A stretch of 64,000 nucleotides of DNA. Source: Marivita geojedonensis (lineage in GTDB: Bacteria; Pseudomonadota; Alphaproteobacteria; Rhodobacterales; Rhodobacteraceae). The stretch is from the NCBI RefSeq assembly GCF_002115805.1, contig NZ_JFKC01000007.1, forward strand, positions 1 to 64,000, read 5' to 3'. Both the position numbers and the translations under genes were made by a program. The notes under the pieces are model-generated. The model saw only the letters and a list, made by a program, of their open reading frames with translations. It searched no databases and was not told the origin of the DNA. Shown one piece after another: positions 59,732 to 64,000 of this stretch (position 1 is the stretch's first letter; every line of letters starts with the position of its first letter).

Positions 59732-60385
59732 ATGGGCCTGCGTATCAATGATGAAATCCCGAACCTGACCGTGGAAACGGATCAGGGTAAGATCACTCTG
59801 CACGATTGGATCGGCGACAGCTGGGCAATCCTGTTTTCGCATCCGAAGGACTTCACACCTGTCTGCACGACCGAATTCGGCGCGGTCGCACAGCTGGCGG
59901 ACGAATGGGAAAAGCGCGGCACCAAGGTGATGGGTATTTCCGTCGATGGTGTGGAGGATCACAAGAAATGGAAGGGCGATATTGAGGCGACCTCGGGCTC
60001 CAAGGCGGGCTTTCCGATCATCGCCGATGAAGACCTGACCGTTGCCAAGGCGTTCGACATGCTCCCGGCAGAATACGTGCTGCCCGATGGCCGCACCCCG
60101 GCAGACAGTGCAACCGTACGGGTCGTCTTCATCGTCGGTCAGGACAAGAAGCTGAAGCTGTCCATGACATACCCGATGACCGTGGGCCGCAACTTTGCCG
60201 AGGTACTTCGCGCGCTGGATGCGTTGCAGACCTCCGCGCGCGAGAACGTGGCGACCCCGGCGAATTGGACCGTCGGTCAGGACGTGATCGTGCCCATGGC
60301 AGTCAGCGATGCGGATGCGATTGCCAAATACGGGCAGATCGAAACCGTGCTGCCCTATCTGCGCAAGGCCAAGCTGCCTGTCTGA
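59732..60385 (+). CDS. 1-Cys (Prx6-type) peroxiredoxin
   Basis: A 217-residue peroxiredoxin of Prx6 length. The peroxidatic Cys45 is in HPKDFTPVCTTEFG; no second resolving cysteine is seen, so it is a 1-Cys enzyme, probably reduced by glutathione or another thiol. It removes H2O2 and organic hydroperoxides. The start at 59732 has a perfect AGGAGG upstream; a longer frame is unsupported. The 3' end is closed by a bidirectional terminator shared with the converging OmpA-like gene. Confidence 0.95.
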   Translation: MGLRINDEIPNLTVETDQGKITLHDWIGDSWAILFSHPKDFTPVCTTEFGAVAQLADEWEKRGTKVMGISVDGVEDHKKWKGDIEATSGSKAGFPIIADEDLTVAKAFDMLPAEYVLPDGRTPADSATVRVVFIVGQDKKLKLSMTYPMTVGRNFAEVLRALDALQTSARENVATPANWTVGQDVIVPMAVSDADAIAKYGQIETVLPYLRKAKLPV

Positions 60386-60409
60386 CGGGACTGCAATCCG
60401 CAATTTAGG

Positions 60410-60437
60410 AAAAGGTCGGGTCAGAACCCGGCCTTTT
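60410..60437. terminator. Bidirectional terminator between the peroxiredoxin and OmpA-like genes
   Basis: Stem GGTCGGGT / ACCCGGCC (60414-60421, 60426-60433, one G-T pair) with AAAA before and TTTT after. Confidence 0.85.
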
Positions 60438-60439
60438 CT

Positions 60440-61381
60440 TTACTCCACTGAAATCAGCACAGCCTCGACCCGGCGGTTGGCCTCCCGTCCTTCGGCAGTA
60501 AGGTTGGTCGCGCGGGGAGACAGGAAGCCGACGCCGTCCGCAGCGACCTGCGATGACGCAACGCCCCGTGATGTGACATAGCTCATCGCAGCCTCTGCCC
60601 TTCGCCGTGACAGGGCCACGTTGGCCTCAAGCGACCCGGTGGCGTCTGTGTGGCCCACAAATGTAATTCGGCGGGTCGGGTTTTCCGTCAGGTAAGACAC
60701 GACGGCATCCAGAGACTGCACCGGGCCATCGCCAAGCGATGCCGAACCGCTGGCAAATTCGAGATCGGCCAGAACGACATGTCCGACCTGTTCCAGCCGT
60801 GCAATCACATCACCGGCATCCGCAGGCACGGACACGGACGGTGCCTGCGAAACCGTGACGGCCGGACGGCCGGGTGGTCCGACCTCGATCAGTTGCACGA
60901 ACACGGTGTCTCCGTCACGGCTGACAAGCAGACTCAACGCTTGCGTGGCATCGGAAGATTTCGCCGACAGAAACCTGTAGTCGGAAAGATCGACATACAT
61001 GTTTGGCGCACGCAGCACTTCGATTCCAAACCGGAAATCGAACCCGCCGCAGCTTCGGGCCGCACATTCGAAAATGATGTCGAAGCCATTTTCCAACAGC
61101 TGTTCACGCAAACGGCCAAGCACCTGCCCGGTGGTGATGCCGGCACCGGACATGCGCCACGCCTTCCGCAGAACCTCTCCGTCGAGGCTTGCCACAGGAA
61201 CCCCCGTTTCCGAGGACCAAGCCGCAATTGGCAGATCATACGCGCCGGCCGGCGTTTCGCGGGACACGGTTTCGCGCGCACCGGAGGGAAGCGCCAGTTC
61301 AAGCGCAGCGGCGGGGCCTGCCGCCAGACAGCCGGCAAGGCACAGACCGAAAAATTCAGCGCGCCTGCGCGTGATACTCAT
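60440..61381 (-). CDS. Exported OmpA-C domain protein
   Basis: A 313-residue protein with a basic N-terminus and a hydrophobic signal (RRRAEFFGLCLAGCLAAGPAAA). The C-terminal domain (about 205-310) is OmpA-like and binds peptidoglycan: LEFASGSASLGDG, ITFVGHTDATGS and NRRVEAVL. The middle ~170 residues are unassigned and include the Cys pair FECAARSCGG. The Cys in LAGC might suggest a lipoprotein signal, but the residue after it (Leu) is not decisive. It is the last gene of a four-gene minus-strand overlap series with the AhpD-like, GNAT and CinA-like genes. Confidence 0.82.
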   Translation of the reverse strand: MSITRRRAEFFGLCLAGCLAAGPAAALELALPSGARETVSRETPAGAYDLPIAAWSSETGVPVASLDGEVLRKAWRMSGAGITTGQVLGRLREQLLENGFDIIFECAARSCGGFDFRFGIEVLRAPNMYVDLSDYRFLSAKSSDATQALSLLVSRDGDTVFVQLIEVGPPGRPAVTVSQAPSVSVPADAGDVIARLEQVGHVVLADLEFASGSASLGDGPVQSLDAVVSYLTENPTRRITFVGHTDATGSLEANVALSRRRAEAAMSYVTSRGVASSQVAADGVGFLSPRATNLTAEGREANRRVEAVLISVE

Positions 61382-61928
61382 CGTTGGGCCGCATATCCGT
61401 GGCGCTGGCCACGCGGTTGGTCATGTTGAAGAAGGCGGCGACATTGACAATGTCCCAGATATCACGGTCACTGAAGCCCGCATCGCGCAGCGCCTCTCGG
61501 TCGAACTCAGCCACCTCCGCGCTTGTTTTTGTGACCTTTTCGGCGAAGGCCAGCATTGCCCGGTGGCGGTGCGGCAGATCAGCAACGCGCCAGTTCATCA
61601 CCAGCATCTCGCCCAGTTTGGGATCGCCAGACAATTCGCGCACCGCAGCGCCATGCGCCGTCAGGCAGTAGAAACACTTGTTGATCGAACTGACCACCAC
61701 CGCGATCATCTCGCGTTCCAGCTTGCTCAGACCGCTGCCCGCCAGCATCAGGTCATTATACATCGCGGTAAATACGTTCAGTTTGTCGATGTCGAAGGCA
61801 TACGCTTTGAGGACGTTCGGAATCATGCCCAGCTTGTCCTGGCAGACGTCAAAATACTTCTGCGTCTCTGGTGGCAGCGGATCGGCCATCGGCAGGTTGA
61901 GTGCCGTGGGAAGAGTTTCTTTGGTCAT
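61356..61928 (-). CDS. AhpD-like / carboxymuconolactone decarboxylase-fold peroxidase-related protein
   Basis: A 190-residue protein of the peroxidase-related AhpD family. The redox motif CxxC-x3-H is intact in NKCFYCLTAHG, and the helical fold surrounds it (LEREMIAVVVSS before, FFNMTNRVASATDM after). AhpD relatives reduce peroxides or act as adaptors to peroxiredoxins; a peroxiredoxin gene is nearby. It overlaps the downstream OmpA-like gene by 26 nucleotides and the upstream GNAT gene by four, so translation is coupled. Confidence 0.85.
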   Translation of the reverse strand: MTKETLPTALNLPMADPLPPETQKYFDVCQDKLGMIPNVLKAYAFDIDKLNVFTAMYNDLMLAGSGLSKLEREMIAVVVSSINKCFYCLTAHGAAVRELSGDPKLGEMLVMNWRVADLPHRHRAMLAFAEKVTKTSAEVAEFDREALRDAGFSDRDIWDIVNVAAFFNMTNRVASATDMRPNDEYHAQAR

Positions 61929-62662
61929 TCAGTGTCGCTTGTGTTTGGCAGGATGCGGTAGTGGTACTGTCCCACAACCTGCATTCCGAGGGAAGCATAG
62001 AGGCCATTGGCCGCGTCGTTTGCCTGCGTGCACAGAACGCTCATCCAGTCTGCGCCATTGGCCTTGGCCCAATGCGCGGCCTGCCGCATGAGCCAGACCC
62101 CCATACCTTTGCGGCGATGCGACCTGGCGATTTCGAGCGCGTGCACCATCGCAATCCTGTCGGAAATCGCACAATAGGCCGTACCCGCCGGTTTGTCTGA
62201 AATCCTGCCGAGAATGCCCGTCTTCGGCACCTCAGCGCGCTCCATGACTGCGATCCGCTCAGGTCCGATGCCACCCGCCGCCCAAAGGTCACGCATGATG
62301 GCCAGCGGTTCCCAGATGGCAAATGCGGTAACGCGTGGCACGGGAACATCGGTCAGTGCGTCGATGGGGCAGAGCCAAAGGTTCACCGGATCGATGACCT
62401 CGTACCCATGCGTTTCAAGTGCGGAATCCAGTGCTTCTTCACCTTCGCGAATCATGAACAGAGGCGACTGCCCCAGCATCCGCATGGCGGTTTCGGCAGC
62501 AGTCAGATCATCATCCGTCCAGTCGCCCTCTGCGGTTGCCGCGCTCACACGTTTGCCGCCTCCGGCTCCGTTGCGCAGCGTCCATGGTCCGGCAGGCATC
62601 CGGTCTGCCGAAGGCCACGTGGCCTCGGTCACCGCATAGAGCGTCTGGACCGTCGGTGTCAT
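61925..62662 (-). CDS. GNAT-family N-acetyltransferase
   Basis: A 245-residue protein with a GNAT domain in the C-terminal half; the acetyl-CoA loop is RSHRRKGMGVWLMRQAAHWA and the C-terminal strand is LYASLGMQVVGQYHYR. The N-terminal ~110 residues form a less conserved, possibly duplicated half. Substrate unknown. Its ATG overlaps the CinA-like stop by four nucleotides (ATGA), and its own stop overlaps the AhpD-like start by four. Confidence 0.85.
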   Translation of the reverse strand: MTPTVQTLYAVTEATWPSADRMPAGPWTLRNGAGGGKRVSAATAEGDWTDDDLTAAETAMRMLGQSPLFMIREGEEALDSALETHGYEVIDPVNLWLCPIDALTDVPVPRVTAFAIWEPLAIMRDLWAAGGIGPERIAVMERAEVPKTGILGRISDKPAGTAYCAISDRIAMVHALEIARSHRRKGMGVWLMRQAAHWAKANGADWMSVLCTQANDAANGLYASLGMQVVGQYHYRILPNTSDTE

Positions 62663-63381
62663 GCCGTGAACAGTTCTGCAAGACGCGCCATCGCGTGATC
62701 CACCTGCACGCCGTCGCTTCCCCGCACAACGATATTCGATCCGTAAGCCCCGTTCTGCTGAAACGGATAGGAGCCAATGGACAGATCCGGAAACTCTTCC
62801 GCGATTCGTCCCAAAGGACCGGCGATGTCGCCCTCACCCCGATCCACGCGGAGGGTCTGGGACAGGATCGGCGCGCCCCCCGTCAGAGTTGGGATCACGC
62901 TTGCGACCATCGCCTGGAACACCGATGGGACACCGGCCATGACATGCACATTCCCGATGGTGAAACCGGGGGCGATGGAGACCGGGTTCTCGATCAGGGT
63001 CGCGCCATCGGGGATGCGGGCCATACGCTTGCGGGCATCGTTGAACTCCATCCCGCGGCTGTCGTAATGCGCCTGCAACAAAGCCGCTGCATCGTCGCGC
63101 ACATCGACATGCACTCCAAAGGCTGCCGCCACGCAATCCGCGGTTATGTCGTCGTGGGTGGGCCCGATGCCGCCTGACGTGATGACGGTGTCATGGGCCG
63201 CGCGCAGATCGTTCAATGCCGAGACAATGGCATCGCGGTCATCACTCACGATCCGCACTTCGCGCAGGTTGATGCCCACCTTGGTCAGTTCCTGCGCCAG
63301 ATGATGCATGTTGGCATCGCGCGTGCGGCCTGACAGGATTTCGTCCCCGATCACCAGCATGGCTGCCGTTGGATTGGGCAT
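62659..63381 (-). CDS. CinA-like molybdopterin-binding-domain protein (competence/damage-inducible A family)
   Basis: A 240-residue MoCF_biosynth (MoeA/MogA-fold) protein. The motif TSGGIGPTHDDITADCVAAAF is the phosphate-binding core, and GDEILSGRTRDANMHHLA and PGFTIGNVHVMAGVPSVFQAMV are typical of the CinA N-terminal domain. The C-terminal amidohydrolase domain of full CinA (nicotinamide-nucleotide deamidase) is missing, so this is the short form, perhaps an ADP-ribose pyrophosphatase-type enzyme. The start at 63381 has AGGAGA; a longer frame extends into the sfsA promoter. Confidence 0.88.
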   Translation of the reverse strand: MPNPTAAMLVIGDEILSGRTRDANMHHLAQELTKVGINLREVRIVSDDRDAIVSALNDLRAAHDTVITSGGIGPTHDDITADCVAAAFGVHVDVRDDAAALLQAHYDSRGMEFNDARKRMARIPDGATLIENPVSIAPGFTIGNVHVMAGVPSVFQAMVASVIPTLTGGAPILSQTLRVDRGEGDIAGPLGRIAEEFPDLSIGSYPFQQNGAYGSNIVVRGSDGVQVDHAMARLAELFTA

Positions 63382-63427
63382 GTGCAGTCTCCTTGATCCC
63401 GCTTTTTCACAGGTATAGGCGGGGGTC

Positions 63428-64000
63428 ATGCGCTTTCAAACCCCCCTTGTTCCGGGTGTTCTCATCCGGAGGTACAAACGCTTTCTGGCGGACGTGACTC
63501 TTGTCGATGGGCAGGAGGTAACAGCGCATTGCGCCAACCCGGGGTCGATGATGGGGCTCGCGGAACCGGGGATGCGCGTCTGGCTCGAGCCCAATGACGA
63601 CCCGAAGAAGAAGCTGAAATTCCGTTGGCGGCTTGTGGAACACACAGGCGGGCATTTCACCGGGGTCGATACCGGTGTCCCGAACCGGATGTTGCGCGCC
63701 GCACTTGAGGCGCGGGAAGTGCCGGGGCTGACCGACTTTTCCTCACTGAGAGCAGAGGTGCGATACGGAGAAAACAGCAGGATCGACTTTCTGCTAACAG
63801 GACAGGACAAGCGCGACACCTATGTGGAAGTGAAATCAGTGACCCTGTCACGGCAGACCGGGCTTGCAGAATTCCCCGACAGCGTGACAGCAAGGGGCAC
63901 GAAACACCTGCAGGAACTGTCGAACATGGTCCAGCAGGGACATCGGGCGGTAATGCTCTATCTCGTTCAGCGCACCGATTGTGATCGCATGACGCTTGCA
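63428..64000 (+). CDS. sfsA: SfsA family protein (sugar fermentation stimulation), partial at window edge
   Basis: The first 191 residues of an SfsA protein, cut by the window end. It starts MRFQTPLVPGVLIRRYKRFL and contains the domain landmarks VTAHCANPGSMMGL, FTGVDTGVPNRMLRAALEA and YVEVKSVTLS. SfsA relatives have a restriction-endonuclease-like core (the DFLL and EVKS residues look like its acids and lysine) and an OB-like N-terminus that binds DNA or RNA; E. coli SfsA was linked to maltose genes, but the real role is uncertain. It is divergent from the CinA-like gene, 46 nt away. Confidence 0.9.
   Translation, partial: MRFQTPLVPGVLIRRYKRFLADVTLVDGQEVTAHCANPGSMMGLAEPGMRVWLEPNDDPKKKLKFRWRLVEHTGGHFTGVDTGVPNRMLRAALEAREVPGLTDFSSLRAEVRYGENSRIDFLLTGQDKRDTYVEVKSVTLSRQTGLAEFPDSVTARGTKHLQELSNMVQQGHRAVMLYLVQRTDCDRMTLA

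Overview
The window looks like chromosome of an alphaproteobacterium of the Rhodobacterales (Roseobacter/Rhodobacter group). The indicators are a Rhodobacter-type RpoE-ChrR singlet-oxygen sigma/anti-sigma pair with its usual divergent five-gene operon, GC-rich codon use, TRAP transport, and FAD-GcvT fusion demethylases of the kind used in methylated-amine catabolism. I see no rRNA, tRNA, CRISPR array, prophage or insertion sequence. Almost all of it is tightly packed core or catabolic genes, many joined by 1-4 nt stop/start overlaps.

Layout. 1-9.5 kb: msrQ-msrP methionine sulfoxide repair, a DMT exporter, a glutamate-synthase-domain flavoprotein, DUF302 and fasciclin exported proteins, clpB with a textbook heat-shock promoter, pyrF. 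9.5-17.6 kb: a Nudix hydrolase, dinB with an N-terminal Cys4 motif, DUF3775, then the RpoE-ChrR locus with the divergent operon FAD oxidoreductase-DUF1365-MFS-DUF3833-SDR. 17.6-29.6 kb: a lactate/pyruvate block all on the minus strand (TRAP binding protein, fused TRAP permease, D-lactate dehydrogenase, homodimeric aceE, aceF, lpd), headed by a divergent FadR-type GntR regulator and palindromic operator candidates. 29.6-46.6 kb: housekeeping and stress genes (exoIII, LysR, DJ-1/PfpI, dienoyl-CoA reductase, HI0933-type flavoprotein, MscS, HNH, VOC, glutathionyl-hydroquinone reductase, OmpA/BON protein, ubiA, rsmE, gshA, gamma-glutamyltransferase). 46.9-49.6 kb: an RsbW-like kinase/STAS pair, thiolase, free-Met-sulfoxide reductase, and a 24-residue membrane peptide. 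49.7-57.3 kb: a probable operon XRE-cupin regulator / GFA-type zinc protein / LysE exporter / FAD-GcvT demethylase / homocysteine methyltransferase, followed by a second FAD-GcvT demethylase. 57.4-64 kb: RluA-type pseudouridine synthase, aldehyde dehydrogenase, 1-Cys peroxiredoxin, an overlapping OmpA / AhpD-like / GNAT / CinA-like operon, and the start of sfsA.

How it fits together. Three functional themes recur: (i) lactate and pyruvate uptake and oxidation to acetyl-CoA as one regulated block; (ii) N-demethylation of dimethylglycine/sarcosine-type substrates, with formaldehyde handled by folate and a GFA protein and the methyl economy by a homocysteine methyltransferase; (iii) oxidative and thiol stress (MsrPQ, RpoE-ChrR, MsrC, peroxiredoxin, GshA, GHQ reductase).

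The most unusual structural signal is a family of tandem perfect palindromes (22-24 bp each) placed a few nucleotides after stop codons (37.25, 42.98, 45.01 and 57.32 kb, with a weaker example at 2.8 kb). They are far more perfect than chance allows, differ in sequence, and often share a TTTCG...CGAAA core. A second strong signal is a pair of 10-bp-arm palindromes just before the XRE-cupin gene. Functions are assigned from recalled family motifs, not from database searches.
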